Shown here piece by piece: positions 49,147-58,351 of a DNA stretch of 64,000 nucleotides (position 1 is the first letter of the stretch; every line of letters starts with the position of its first letter). A program made the translations under genes and the position numbers. This stretch comes from Aureimonas sp. AU4 (GTDB taxonomy: Bacteria; Pseudomonadota; Alphaproteobacteria; Rhizobiales; Rhizobiaceae), in contig NZ_BBWK01000006.1 of assembly GCF_001463765.1 (NCBI RefSeq), positions 62,001 to 126,000 on the forward strand, given 5' to 3'. The notes under the pieces were generated by a model, which was given only the letters and a program-made list of their open reading frames with translations, searched no databases and had not been told where the DNA came from.

Positions 49147-51207
49147 ATGCGTCGCTGGCAGGGGCTCGCGCTGGCGGGCGCGACGCTCGCGCTGGCGCTG
49201 GGCGCCGGCCTCTGGACGCTCGACCGCGAGGTCGCGCACCGGGCCGGGCGCATCCGCGAGCCCGAGACCGGCATGGTGGTGGAGGCGCGCGACGGCGCGA
49301 TGCTGCGTGCCTTCGCCGCCTCGGACGGGCGCTGGCGCCTGCCCGCCACCGAGCGCGACGTCGATCCGCGCTTCCTGCGCATGCTGGAGGGTTGGGAGGA
49401 CAAGCGCTTCCGCTCCCACTCCGGCATCGATCCGGTGGCGCTTGCCCGCTCGGCCTGGAGTTCCCTCCGGCAGGGGCGGCTCGTGTCGGGCGGCTCGACG
49501 CTCACCATGCAGACCGCGCGGCTCCTCGATCGCCTGCCGACCGGCAGCTGGCGGGCGAAGGGCGACCAGTTCCTGGGCGCCCTCGCGCTGGAGCGCGCGC
49601 TCGGCAAGGACGGGATAATCGATCTCTACCTGCGCCTTGCGCCCTATGGCGGCAACATCGAGGGCGTGCGCGCGGCGAGCCTCGTCTGGTTCGGCCACGA
49701 GCCGCGCCGGCTGACGGCCGGCGAGGCGGCGCTTCTGGTCGCCCTGCCGCAGAGCCCCGAGCGGCTGCGCCCCGACCTTCACGCCGACCGGGCCCGGGCC
49801 GCGCGCGACCGCGTGCTCGCCCGCATGGCTGAGATCGGCGTCCTGTCGCCGGAAGAAGCGGACGCTGGCCGCCGCGAGGCGGTTCCCGCGCGCCGGCGCG
49901 AGATGCCGATGCTCGCCGCGCACGCCGCGCAGGCCGCGCACGACCGGGCGCTGGCGGCGCACGACACCCGGCCGTCGCGCCTGACGATCGACGCCGCGCT
50001 GCAGGCGCGCCTCGAAGCCTATGCGCGCGAGAAGGCCGCGAGCCTGCCCGCGCCCGAGAGCCTCGCCCTTCTCGTCAGCGACCACCGCACCGGCGAGATC
50101 CTGGCGAGCGTCGGCTCGCCCGACCTTCTGGATGCCGCGCGCGACGGACATGTCGACCTGACGCTCGCGCCCCGCTCGCCGGGTTCGACGCTGAAACCCC
50201 TGATCTACGGCATCGCCTTCGAGCGCGGCGTCGCTCATCCCGAATCCCTGATGGACGACAGGCCGCGCTCGTTCGCCGGCTACACGCCGGACAATTTCGA
50301 CCACCTGTTCGAGGGGACGCTGACCGCCCGCCGCGCGCTCCAGCTGTCGCGCAACCTGCCGGCCGTGGAGCTCCTGTCGGCGGTCGGCCCTTCGCGGCTC
50401 GTCGACCGGATGCGCCGCGCGGGCGCCGCGCCCGAACTCGGCAGCCGCACGCTGCCGGGGCTCGCCATCGGCCTCGGCGGCCTCGGGCTTTCGCTCGCGG
50501 ATCTCGTGCGCATCTACGGCGGCATCGCCAATGGCGGCGTCGCCGAGCCGCTGCACATCGTCGCCGAGCCGAACGGGCGAGGGGCGGTGGGCGCTCGTAT
50601 CCTCTCCGCGCAGGCGAGCTGGTATCTCGCCTCGATCCTGTCCGGCGCGCAGACGACCGTGAAGAGCTCGCCCGGCACGATCGCCTTCAAGACCGGCACC
50701 TCCTTCGGCTATCGCGACGCCTGGACGCTCGCCTTCGACGGGCGGCACGTGGTGGGCGTCTGGCTCGGGCGCCCGGACGGCGCGCCGGTGCCGGGGCTGA
50801 TCGGGCAGGAGGCCGCCGTCCCCGTGATGCGCGACGTCTTCGCGCGCATCGGCCCGCCCGTGCCGCTGCCAAACCCGCCGCCCGGCATCCTGACGGACGC
50901 GCGCCGGCTGCCGCCCGCCATGCGGCGCATCGAGCCGGGCGGCCCGGCGGCCGGGGCGCCCGATGGGCCGGAGATCGTGTTTCCGCCGCGCGGCGCGCAT
51001 ATGGAGCTGGCGGGCGGCGGGGCCGGGCTGGCGCTGAAGCTGCGCAGCGGGCGACCGCCCTTCACCTGGTATGTCGACGGACGCCCGGCGTTCAGCGGCC
51101 TCTACGCCCGGGAGGCCAACTGGCGGCCCGACGAGCCGGGCTTCGTCACGATCTCTGTGGTGGACGCGGCGGGCGCGGCCGCGACGACGCGCGTCTTCGT
51201 GGAATAG
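49147..51207 (+). CDS. pbpC: Penicillin-binding protein 1C
   Basis: 686 residues. One N-terminal membrane anchor is followed by a GT51 transglycosylase domain (GWEDKRFRSHSGID with the catalytic Glu, GGSTLTMQTARLL). The transpeptidase domain has SPGSTLKPLIYG (Ser347 and Lys350), SRN at LQLSRNLPAVE and KTGTSFGYRD. The C-terminal BiPBP_C domain (about 610-686) is complete. It builds and cross-links peptidoglycan. Genomic pairing with alpha-2-macroglobulin is conserved in many proteobacteria and is thought to couple defence to wall repair. Confidence 0.94.
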   Translation: MRRWQGLALAGATLALALGAGLWTLDREVAHRAGRIREPETGMVVEARDGAMLRAFAASDGRWRLPATERDVDPRFLRMLEGWEDKRFRSHSGIDPVALARSAWSSLRQGRLVSGGSTLTMQTARLLDRLPTGSWRAKGDQFLGALALERALGKDGIIDLYLRLAPYGGNIEGVRAASLVWFGHEPRRLTAGEAALLVALPQSPERLRPDLHADRARAARDRVLARMAEIGVLSPEEADAGRREAVPARRREMPMLAAHAAQAAHDRALAAHDTRPSRLTIDAALQARLEAYAREKAASLPAPESLALLVSDHRTGEILASVGSPDLLDAARDGHVDLTLAPRSPGSTLKPLIYGIAFERGVAHPESLMDDRPRSFAGYTPDNFDHLFEGTLTARRALQLSRNLPAVELLSAVGPSRLVDRMRRAGAAPELGSRTLPGLAIGLGGLGLSLADLVRIYGGIANGGVAEPLHIVAEPNGRGAVGARILSAQASWYLASILSGAQTTVKSSPGTIAFKTGTSFGYRDAWTLAFDGRHVVGVWLGRPDGAPVPGLIGQEAAVPVMRDVFARIGPPVPLPNPPPGILTDARRLPPAMRRIEPGGPAAGAPDGPEIVFPPRGAHMELAGGGAGLALKLRSGRPPFTWYVDGRPAFSGLYAREANWRPDEPGFVTISVVDAAGAAATTRVFVE

Positions 51208-51302
51208 GAGCGGTTCGACGCCGTGGTGAAGGCCATCGGCCCTAGGCGGCCGATGGGCGTCGTGGCATGGGAGGGCTCGCCCCGGCGGATGGATGGATCG
51301 CG

Positions 51303-52268
51303 ATGGAGCCCACAAGACCCAAGACGCTCGTGACCGCGGGCGAGATCGTGGTCGAGATCATGGCGACCGAGGTCGGGCAGAGCTTCCTGGAGCCGGGCCC
51401 GCTGGTCGGCCCCTTTCCGTCCGGTGCGCCGGCCATCTTCATCGATCAGGCGGCCCGGCTCGGCCAGCCCTGCGGCATGATCGCGGCGGTGGGCGACGAC
51501 GACTTCGGCACGCTCAACATCGAACGGCTCCAAGCCAGCGGCGTCGACATCTCGGCCATCGAGCGCATTCCGGGCGTGCCGACCGGCACCGCCTTCGTGC
51601 GCTATGCCAGCGACGGCAGCCGTGCCTTCGTCTTTAACATCCCGCTCAGCGCCTCCGGCCACATTCGCATCACGGACGGCGGACGGGCGCTCCTGGAACG
51701 CGCCGACCATGTCCACGTCATGGGCTCCTCCCTGTTCTCGCCTGCCGTCGTCGCGGTCGTGCGCGAGGCGATCGGGCAGGTGAAGGCACGCGGCGGTACC
51801 GTGTCCTTCGATCCCAACATCCGGCACGAGATGCTGGAGCGGCCCGGCATGCGCGAGGCGCTGCGCGAGATCCTGTCGGCCTGCGACCTCTTCTTGCCGA
51901 GCGGCCCTGAGCTCTTCCTGTTCACGCAGGCGCGGGACGAGGCGGGGGCGGTGGCCGAGCTCCTGCGGGGCGGCATCCGCGCCGTCGTCGTCAAGCGCGG
52001 CGCGGAGGGCGCGAGCTATCATGACCACTCGGGACAGGTGGAGGTCCCGGCCTTTCCCGTCCGCGAGGTCGACCCGACCGGTGCCGGCGACTGCTTCGGC
52101 GCGGGCTTCGTCTGCGCCTGGCTGCGGGGCGCCTCGCCGCGCGAGGCCCTGACGCAGGCCAACGCCTGCGGCGCGCTCGCGGTCGGCGCCAAGGGGCCCA
52201 TGGCGGGAACCGGAACCGCCCGAGACGTCCACGCCCTGATCGCTTCTCAGAAGGAGGTCCGCCCGTGA
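51303..52268 (+). CDS. PfkB family sugar kinase, probable tagatose kinase
   Basis: A 321-residue ribokinase-fold enzyme. The substrate side has GAPAIFIDQAARLGQPCGMI, and the C-terminal catalytic motif DPTGAGDCFGAGFVCAWL contains the base Asp. The sequence resembles kinases placed next to GatZ in rhizobia and Agrobacterium, where a tagatose kinase feeds tagatose-6-phosphate to a GatZ-like enzyme. The ATG at 51303 starts at the fold. The stop overlaps the gatZ GTG (GTGA). No transporter or polyol dehydrogenase accompanies it here. Confidence 0.82.
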   Translation: MEPTRPKTLVTAGEIVVEIMATEVGQSFLEPGPLVGPFPSGAPAIFIDQAARLGQPCGMIAAVGDDDFGTLNIERLQASGVDISAIERIPGVPTGTAFVRYASDGSRAFVFNIPLSASGHIRITDGGRALLERADHVHVMGSSLFSPAVVAVVREAIGQVKARGGTVSFDPNIRHEMLERPGMREALREILSACDLFLPSGPELFLFTQARDEAGAVAELLRGGIRAVVVKRGAEGASYHDHSGQVEVPAFPVREVDPTGAGDCFGAGFVCAWLRGASPREALTQANACGALAVGAKGPMAGTGTARDVHALIASQKEVRP

Positions 52269-53563
52269 CCACCGCGACCGACCGTTTCGCCCGCATCGCC
52301 CAGCGCTTCCGCGCGGGCGAGGATGCCGGCATCTGCTCCGTCTGCTCGGCCCACCCGGTCGTGATCGAGGCCACGCTGCGCCACGGCCTGCGGCGCGGCA
52401 CGGACGTCCTGATCGAGGCGACCTGCAACCAGGTCAACCAGGACGGCGGCTATACCGGCATGACGCCGGCCGACTTTCGCCGCTTCGTCGAGCGCATCGC
52501 GGCCAAGGTCGGCTTCCCGCTCGACCGGCTGGTTCTGGGCGGCGACCATCTCGGACCCAATCCCTGGAAGGCGCTCGAACCCGAAGAGGCGATGGGCCGG
52601 GCCGAGGTGATGATCGCGGCCTTTGCGGAGGCCGGCTTCACGAAGCTGCACCTCGACACCTCGATGGGCTGCGCGGGCGAGCCGGCCGCGCTCGCCGACG
52701 AGGTGGTGGCGGAGCGCGCGGCGCGCCTGGCGTCGCGCGCCGAGCGGGCCGTGGACGGGCGCGGTGGCAGCCGGCCGGTCTATGTGGTCGGCACCGAGGT
52801 TCCGGTGCCGGGCGGCGCGTTCGAGGCGCTGGACCATCTCGCGGTCACGACGCCGGACGCCGCGCGCCGCACGATCGAGGTCCACCGCGAGGCTTTCGCC
52901 AGGGCCGGCCTTTCCAGCGCCTTCGGGCGCGCGGTCGCGGCCGTGGTGCAGCCGGGCGTCGAGTTCGGCAACAGCGAGGTCGTTGTGTTCGAGCCCGAAC
53001 AGGCCGAGGCGCTCTCGGCGGTGCTCGGCGATCTGCCGGGTTTCGTGTTCGAGGCCCATTCGACCGACTACCAGCCGGTCGAGGCGCTGGCTGCGCTGGT
53101 GCGCGACGGCTTCGTGATCCTCAAGGTCGGCCCCTGGCTCACCTTCGCGCTGCGCGAGGCGCTCTACGGCCTTGCGGCGGTGGCCGAGATCCTCGCGCCC
53201 GAGCCGGGAGCCGAGACGCTGCCCGAGACGATGGAGCGCGTCATGCTCGCCTCGCCCGACAACTGGCGGAAGTATTATCCCGGCTCGCAAGCCGAGCAGC
53301 GCATCCAGCGGCACTACTCGTTCAGCGACCGCATCCGCTACTACTGGCCGGAGCCGGACGCGCAGGCGGCGGTGGACAGGCTGATGGCGCGTTTGGGCGA
53401 TGCCGAGATCCCGCGCCCGCTCGTCAGCCAGCATCTCGGCCAGCTCTACGCGATGGTGGAGCGGGGAGCGGCCGAGCCGCGCGCCCACGCGCTCCTTCTG
53501 GCGAGTGTCGAGCGCGTCCTCGACATCTACGCCGACGCGATCGCGGCCGCGCGCCGCCCGTAG
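52265..53563 (+). CDS. gatZ: GatZ/KbaZ family protein, tagatose-6-phosphate epimerase or aldolase subunit
   Basis: A 432-residue GatZ/KbaZ-family TIM barrel: ICSVCSAHPVVIEATL, EATCNQVNQDGGYTGMTP, GGDHLGPNPWK and FVFEAHSTDYQ. In E. coli it is the non-catalytic partner of class II tagatose-bisphosphate aldolase. In Agrobacterium a homologue next to tagatose kinase is reported as tagatose-6-phosphate 4-epimerase. With no KbaY/GatY gene here, the epimerase reading fits better. It starts at GTG 52265 behind a perfect AAGGAGGT at 52251-52258. Confidence 0.88.
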   Translation: MTTATDRFARIAQRFRAGEDAGICSVCSAHPVVIEATLRHGLRRGTDVLIEATCNQVNQDGGYTGMTPADFRRFVERIAAKVGFPLDRLVLGGDHLGPNPWKALEPEEAMGRAEVMIAAFAEAGFTKLHLDTSMGCAGEPAALADEVVAERAARLASRAERAVDGRGGSRPVYVVGTEVPVPGGAFEALDHLAVTTPDAARRTIEVHREAFARAGLSSAFGRAVAAVVQPGVEFGNSEVVVFEPEQAEALSAVLGDLPGFVFEAHSTDYQPVEALAALVRDGFVILKVGPWLTFALREALYGLAAVAEILAPEPGAETLPETMERVMLASPDNWRKYYPGSQAEQRIQRHYSFSDRIRYYWPEPDAQAAVDRLMARLGDAEIPRPLVSQHLGQLYAMVERGAAEPRAHALLLASVERVLDIYADAIAAARRP

Positions 53564-53614
53564 GCGCGGACCGCCGGCCGCAAGGCCCGCTGTTGGAACC
53601 ACGACCCGGTTCGG

Positions 53615-53635
53615 TGGTTGGTCGCGCGACCACCA
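53615..53635. promoter_or_regulatory. Dyad symmetry upstream of the alpha/beta hydrolase
   Basis: TGGT-T-GGTCGC is followed at once by GCGACC-ACCA, a near-perfect dyad with one unpaired T. It ends 17 nt before the hydrolase ATG and overlaps the region where a repressor would block transcription or a hairpin would mask the ribosome site (GGAG at 53641-53644). Confidence 0.4.
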
Positions 53636-53652
53636 AAACCGGAGTTTTCCGC

Positions 53653-54471
53653 ATGGCATATATCGAGGCGAAGGACGGCACGCAGCTGCACGTCAAGGAC
53701 ATGGGGCAGGGCCGTCCGGTCGTGCTGATCCACGGCTGGCCGCTGACCGGCGACATGTTCGAGTACCAGACGCTGGCGCTGCTGGAGGCGGGCTTCCGCG
53801 TCATCACCTACGACCGTCGCGGCTTCGGCCAGTCGGGCCATCCGGCCACAGGCTACGACTACGACACGTTCGCCGACGACCTCGCCTCGGTCCTGGAAGG
53901 GCTGAACCTCAACGACGTGTCGCTCGTCGGCTTCTCGATGGGCGGCGGCGAGATCGCCCGCTACCTCGGCCGCCACGGCGCCTCGCGCGTTTCGAAGGCG
54001 GTTCTGGTCGCCTCGGTCGCGGGCTACCTCCTGAAGGACGACACCAACCCGGACGGCGTCGACGCCAGCGTCTTCGAGGACATGAAGCTGCAGATCCGCA
54101 AGGACCGCTTCGCCTTCCTCCAGAGCTTCGCCAAGACCTTCTACGGCGTCGGCCTGATCTCGAGCCCGGTCAGCCAGGGCATTCTCGACTGGAGCTTCAT
54201 CCTCGCCGTCATGGCGAGCCCGAAGGCCACCGTCGACTGCGTGGACGCCTTCGGCAAGACGGACTTCCGGCCCGACTTCAAGGCCTTCACGATTCCGACC
54301 CTGGTGATCCACGGAACGGGCGACAAGACGGTGCCGATCGACCCCACCGGACGCGCCGCCGCCAAGGCGATCCCGAACAGCAAGCTGATCGAGTACGAGG
54401 GCGAGCCGCACGGCCTCTTCGCCACCGCGCCCGAGCGCCTGAACGACGACCTTCTGGCCTTCCTGCGCTAG
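53653..54471 (+). CDS. Alpha/beta hydrolase, chloroperoxidase/arylesterase-like
   Basis: 272 residues, close in size and motif to non-heme chloroperoxidases (perhydrolases) and arylesterases. The oxyanion motif is HGWPLTGDMF, followed by YDRRGFGQSG. The nucleophile is in VGFSMGGGEIARYLG, the acid in HGTGDKTVPID and the histidine in GEPHGLFATAPE. No signal peptide is present. GGAG precedes the ATG by 8 nt. The gene ends at a strong bidirectional hairpin. The physiological substrate is unknown. Confidence 0.9.
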   Translation: MAYIEAKDGTQLHVKDMGQGRPVVLIHGWPLTGDMFEYQTLALLEAGFRVITYDRRGFGQSGHPATGYDYDTFADDLASVLEGLNLNDVSLVGFSMGGGEIARYLGRHGASRVSKAVLVASVAGYLLKDDTNPDGVDASVFEDMKLQIRKDRFAFLQSFAKTFYGVGLISSPVSQGILDWSFILAVMASPKATVDCVDAFGKTDFRPDFKAFTIPTLVIHGTGDKTVPIDPTGRAAAKAIPNSKLIEYEGEPHGLFATAPERLNDDLLAFLR

Positions 54472-54478
54472 ATCCGCC

Positions 54479-54513
54479 GGCACCGGCCGGGCGCCCGTCG
54501 CCCGGCCGGTGCC
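54479..54513. terminator. Bidirectional intrinsic terminator, 15-bp stem
   Basis: GGCACCGGCCGGGCG at 54479-54493 pairs perfectly with 54499-54513 around the 5-nt loop CCCGT, followed by GATCTCTTCG. It lies exactly between the convergent hydrolase (stop 54471) and DHFR-like gene (stop 54524) and can serve both strands. Confidence 0.8.
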
Positions 54514-54523
54514 GATCTCTTCG

Positions 54524-55273
54524 TCAGCCCGGCAGGACTTCGTAACGCAGGTGAACCGCGCCGTGGTCGAGCCGGTCGCAGCCGATCAGCCGAAGCTGCA
54601 CGCGACCCTTCAAACCGCCCGGAAAGGCGACGATGCCCTGGACGTCGAGGTCGGCGTCGAGCGCCGGGGCGACGACCACGCTGAGCTCCTCCACGAGGCC
54701 GGCGGCGAGAAACGCGCCGTTGATCTCGGCGCCGCCTTCCAGAAGCAGCTGCGACACGCCGAACTCGCGCTTGAGGACCGCAAGCGCGGCGCGCAGGTCG
54801 ATGTCCGGCGTTTGCGAGACGATGTAGGACACGCCGTCGGCCACGAGTTCGGCCAGATGCGCGTCCGCGACGCCGCTGCCCAGAACCGCGACCGCGTGGT
54901 CGCCGCCGATCTCGCCGGCGCGATAATGAACGCGCCCGCCCCGGTCGAAGGTGACGGCGATGGCCTTGGCGTCGCGCCTCGCGATGTGATGGGGGCGCGG
55001 CGGCGGCTCGAAGGCGGCGGGCGGATGCGGCTCGCCCTTCGCCATCTCCTGCATCGTGGCGCGCCCGACGATCCAGCCCTCGCCGCCATAGCTGTCGTGC
55101 AGGCCCTCGGTGAGCCGGCTCCAGTCCTTCACGACCCCGTCCGGGCTCGCGGTGAAGCGGCTGGGATGCAGGCGTCCATCGATCGAGGTCACCATGTGGC
55201 AGACGATCCGGGGAAGCTCGCCCGAAGCACCTCCGCGCGCCGTGCCGGACCCTGCCGCGCTGCCTGTCGTCAT
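54524..55273 (-). CDS. Dihydrofolate reductase/RibD C-terminal family protein
   Basis: 249 residues with the RibD C-terminal/DHFR-like fold: IVCHMVTSIDGRL near the N-terminus, GWIVGRATMQEM, VLGSGVADAHLAEL and LLLEGGAEINGAFL. The family are NADPH-dependent reductases related to the riboflavin pathway. Stand-alone copies are of unknown substrate. The ATG at 55273 has AAGGG upstream; an earlier ATG at 55303 would add ten residues. The first 25 residues are a Gly/Ala/Ser-rich tail. Confidence 0.85.
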   Translation of the reverse strand: MTTGSAAGSGTARGGASGELPRIVCHMVTSIDGRLHPSRFTASPDGVVKDWSRLTEGLHDSYGGEGWIVGRATMQEMAKGEPHPPAAFEPPPRPHHIARRDAKAIAVTFDRGGRVHYRAGEIGGDHAVAVLGSGVADAHLAELVADGVSYIVSQTPDIDLRAALAVLKREFGVSQLLLEGGAEINGAFLAAGLVEELSVVVAPALDADLDVQGIVAFPGGLKGRVQLRLIGCDRLDHGAVHLRYEVLPG

Positions 55274-55363
55274 CGAGCTACCCTTCGCCTTCGGCAGCTC
55301 CATTGCCGCCCCGTGGGACGGCCAACGCCCCGGTGGCGGAACGGTTCACGCCGCCGGCGCCCG

Positions 55364-56812
55364 CTACTTGCGCTGCCCGGCGCGGGGCGCTTTCAGGAGG
55401 GTGCCCGACACCTCGGCTCCGGCATCGTGCGGCAGGACAAGGAAGCGCAGCGAGGTCAGGATGCCGACCACGCCCATGACGCCGAGGGCGGCCTGGAAGT
55501 CGGGCAGCGTCGCCTCGGCCTCCATGGTGCCGGCGCCGGTAAGGACGCTGAGGCGGATCAGGAGCGCCGCGCCGGCCACCGCCAAGAGCACCGAGAGCTG
55601 CTGCGTCATGGACGAGAAGGTTGTCGCAGCCCCGCGCTCGCGCGGCTCGACGTCGGCGAAGGTGATGGTGTTGAGCGCGGTGAACTGCATCGACCGCGTG
55701 AGGCCGGCCACGAACAGGAGCGCCAGCAGGAGAAGGCGCGGCGTCTGCCCGTCGACGAGGGCGAAGGCCGCGACCGCGCCGGAGGCGAGGATGCCGTTGG
55801 CGACGAGAAGCGTGCGGAAGCCGAAGCGCCGCAGCGTGCGGGTGGTCGCGACCTTCATGGCGAGGTTGCCGAGGAAGTAGACCAGCATCAGCGAACCGGT
55901 CTCCACCGCGCTGAGCCCCATGCCGACCTGGAACAGGAGCGGCAGGAGGAAGGGCGTGGCGTTGATCACCATGCGCGCCACGGTTCCCGTCACGAGCGAG
56001 GACATGGCGAAGGTCTGCGTCGCAAGGACGCGCAGGTCCACGAGCGGATGGGGCGCGCGGCGAAGGTGCCGCACGGCCAGCCCGCCGAGGGCGAGGCCGA
56101 GAAGGGTCAGGAGGGCGGCCGGGATGCCGGCATCCTGCGACAGGAACTCCAGCCCGACGAGGATCAGCGCGAGCGCGGCCGAGGTCCAAAGGAAGCCGAG
56201 GCGGTCGAAGGGGCGCGCGGGCTCGCGGTCGCCGCCCTGCAGAAACAGGAGCGTGAGCGCGACGCCGACCGCGCCGATCGGCAGGTTGAGAAGGAAGTTC
56301 CAGCGCCAGCCCGCGTGGGTCGTGATCCAGCCGCCGAGCACCGGCCCGATCACGGGCGCGATGAGGGCGGGCCACGTGATCAGCGCGATGGCGTCGACGA
56401 GTTCGGATTTCGGCGTGTTGCGCAGGACGATCTGGCGCCCGACCGGCGTCATCAAGGCGCCGCCGATCCCTTGCGCGATGCGCGCGGCGGCGAACGTCCA
56501 CAGCCCCTCCGCCATGGCGCAGGCGAGCGAGGATAGGGTGAAGAGCACGATCGCGCCGAGAAAGACGTTGCGCGCGCCCCAACGGTCGGCCAGCCAGCCC
56601 GCCGGCGGGATGCAGACCGCCATGGCGAGAAGATAGGCCGTGAAGCCGACGTTGAGGCTGACCACGTCGGTGCGGAAGTCGGCCGCCATGGCGGGCAGCG
56701 AGGTCGCGATGATCGTGCCGTCCAGCGCCTGCATGAAGAAGGCCACCGCCACGATGGCCGCCATGAGGCGCGGCCGGGCAACGGTGGTGCTGTGCGAAGC
56801 GGTCGCGGTCAT
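55364..56812 (-). CDS. MFS transporter, DHA2 (14-TM) drug-efflux family
   Basis: A 482-residue membrane protein with 13-14 helices. The first loop carries ALDGTIIATSLPAMA (motif D1), then LADRWGARNVFLGAI (motif A) and APVIGPVLGGWITTHAGWRW (motif C of drug:H+ antiporters). EmrB/QacA-type proton-driven efflux is expected. No EmrA-like membrane-fusion gene is adjacent and the substrate is unknown. Confidence 0.92.
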   Translation of the reverse strand: MTATASHSTTVARPRLMAAIVAVAFFMQALDGTIIATSLPAMAADFRTDVVSLNVGFTAYLLAMAVCIPPAGWLADRWGARNVFLGAIVLFTLSSLACAMAEGLWTFAAARIAQGIGGALMTPVGRQIVLRNTPKSELVDAIALITWPALIAPVIGPVLGGWITTHAGWRWNFLLNLPIGAVGVALTLLFLQGGDREPARPFDRLGFLWTSAALALILVGLEFLSQDAGIPAALLTLLGLALGGLAVRHLRRAPHPLVDLRVLATQTFAMSSLVTGTVARMVINATPFLLPLLFQVGMGLSAVETGSLMLVYFLGNLAMKVATTRTLRRFGFRTLLVANGILASGAVAAFALVDGQTPRLLLLALLFVAGLTRSMQFTALNTITFADVEPRERGAATTFSSMTQQLSVLLAVAGAALLIRLSVLTGAGTMEAEATLPDFQAALGVMGVVGILTSLRFLVLPHDAGAEVSGTLLKAPRAGQRK

Positions 56813-56915
56813 GGCGCGGCTCGATCCCCCCTTTCGGCCTCTTGCGCGGGCCGTGCCGTCTTCTGCGCCCCATCGGCCGGGAAGGAAAGGAAAACTTACG
56901 AACCGCCGGCGACGG

Positions 56916-57314
56916 TCAGTGCGGAAGATCCCGCGCCAGGACGTCGATCGCGTCCACCACCGAGGTGGGCCGGTAGGGCTTGCTCAGGAACACGCCGTGT
57001 TCGGGCAACTGGCCGGTCTCGACCCGGACGTGGCCCGAGGTGACGATGATCGAGACCGGAGGCCAGCGCTCGCGCACGGCATGGGCGAGCTTCAGGCCGT
57101 CCATCGTGCCCGGCATGTCGATGTCGGTGAAGAGGATGCGGATGTCGTCGTGCCGCTCGAGCAGCGCGAGGGCCTGTGCGGCATGGGCCGCGCCGTAGAC
57201 CGTGAAGCCGGCATCCTCGATCATGTCCACGGCGTCCATCAGCAGCAGCGGCTCGTCCTCGACGACGAGGATGCCGATGCGCGATCGATCGAAGGGTTTG
57301 GGCAGGTCCGTCAT
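56916..57314 (-). CDS. Single-domain response regulator
   Basis: A 132-residue receiver domain only: acidic pair in ILVVEDEPLLLMDAVDMIED, phospho-acceptor in LFTDIDMPGTMDGLKLA, Thr/Ser switch in IIVTSGH and lysine in FLSKPYRPTSV. No output domain. Its start overlaps the stop of the HWE kinase gene by 4 nt, so it is that kinase's partner. Similar pairs are common in Rhizobiales; some feed the general stress response. Confidence 0.92.
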   Translation of the reverse strand: MTDLPKPFDRSRIGILVVEDEPLLLMDAVDMIEDAGFTVYGAAHAAQALALLERHDDIRILFTDIDMPGTMDGLKLAHAVRERWPPVSIIVTSGHVRVETGQLPEHGVFLSKPYRPTSVVDAIDVLARDLPH

Positions 57315-58351
57315 GCTGGCTCGTCAGGCCGGCCGCTCGCGGTGAGCGAGCCGTTCATGGTGTAGATAAGGCCGGATGGTTCATATTGGCTTGCGGCAGA
57401 TCCGCCGAAGTAGCTCGGCACGATGCGCTCGGTGAGCTTCGACCCGAAGCCCTGGCGCGCCGGCGGCACGACCGGCGGGCCGCCCCGCTCCTCCCACTTG
57501 AAGGTGAAGCGAAGCCCCGGCCCGACGCTCCACCGCACGGCGACGCGGCCCTCGTCGGTGGACAGGGCTCCGTACTTCACCGCGTTGGTCGAGAGTTCGT
57601 GGATGGCGAGCGCGAGACCCAGCGCCTGCTGCGCCTCGACGCGCGCCGGCGGCCCCTCGATCGTGACGCGCTCCGCGTCGGCGCAATGGGGCGCGACCGA
57701 GGCGGCGACCACGGCCGCGACGTCCGAGGCCGCCCAGTCCGTCGCCGTCAGGACGTCCTGCGCGCTGGCCAGCGCCTGGATGCGGGCGGACGCCTTTTCC
57801 GAGGCGTCGCGCGTATCCAGCGCGTTGCGCAGGCTTTGGGAGACGACCGCCTGCACCATGGCCAGCGTGTTCTTCATGCGGTGCGAGAGTTCGCGCTGGA
57901 GCACGGCCTGCTGTCGAACGCGCGCCTGCTGGTCCTCCAGAAGCGCCTTCTGGCGCGTCAGCAGCGAGCGTGTCTGCGCGCGCTCCGCCCGAAGGCCGCG
58001 TACCGCCCCGTGCGCGACCTGGATCAGGAGGATGTCGACGCTGACGACGCCGACATAGAAGAGAAGCGCCACCAGCACCGAGGCGTTCAGCGTGATGGCA
58101 CCGGCGGGTGGGATGAACCAGTACCAGGCCGACAGGCCCGACAGGACGGCGCAGGCGATGCCAGGCCAAAGGCCGCAGAAGAAGGCGGTCAGGATCACCG
58201 CCGGAAAGAAGGTGAGGTAGGGAAAGCCCGCGGGCAGGACGTGGTCGGACGCGAAGCGCGCGCCGAGCGCGACCAGGAAGGCGATGGCCGAAAGGCTCCA
58301 GGCCGCAAGCGGCGACGACGCGATACGCTCCGCCCAGACGAATGCCTTCAT
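57311..58351 (-). CDS. HWE/HisKA_2-type sensor histidine kinase with DUF4118 membrane domain
   Basis: 346 residues. Four N-terminal helices (DUF4118, about 10-120: FASDHVLPAGFPYLTFFPAV) lead to a coiled region and the kinase core. The phospho-acceptor is in LQRELSHRMKNTLAMVQAVV, the N-box in AIHELSTNAVKYGALS, and GFGSKLTERIV closes the ATPase domain. The ATG at 58351 places the first helix correctly. The signal is unknown; KdpD-like DUF4118 segments are membrane sensors. Confidence 0.9.
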   Translation of the reverse strand: MKAFVWAERIASSPLAAWSLSAIAFLVALGARFASDHVLPAGFPYLTFFPAVILTAFFCGLWPGIACAVLSGLSAWYWFIPPAGAITLNASVLVALLFYVGVVSVDILLIQVAHGAVRGLRAERAQTRSLLTRQKALLEDQQARVRQQAVLQRELSHRMKNTLAMVQAVVSQSLRNALDTRDASEKASARIQALASAQDVLTATDWAASDVAAVVAASVAPHCADAERVTIEGPPARVEAQQALGLALAIHELSTNAVKYGALSTDEGRVAVRWSVGPGLRFTFKWEERGGPPVVPPARQGFGSKLTERIVPSYFGGSAASQYEPSGLIYTMNGSLTASGRPDEPA

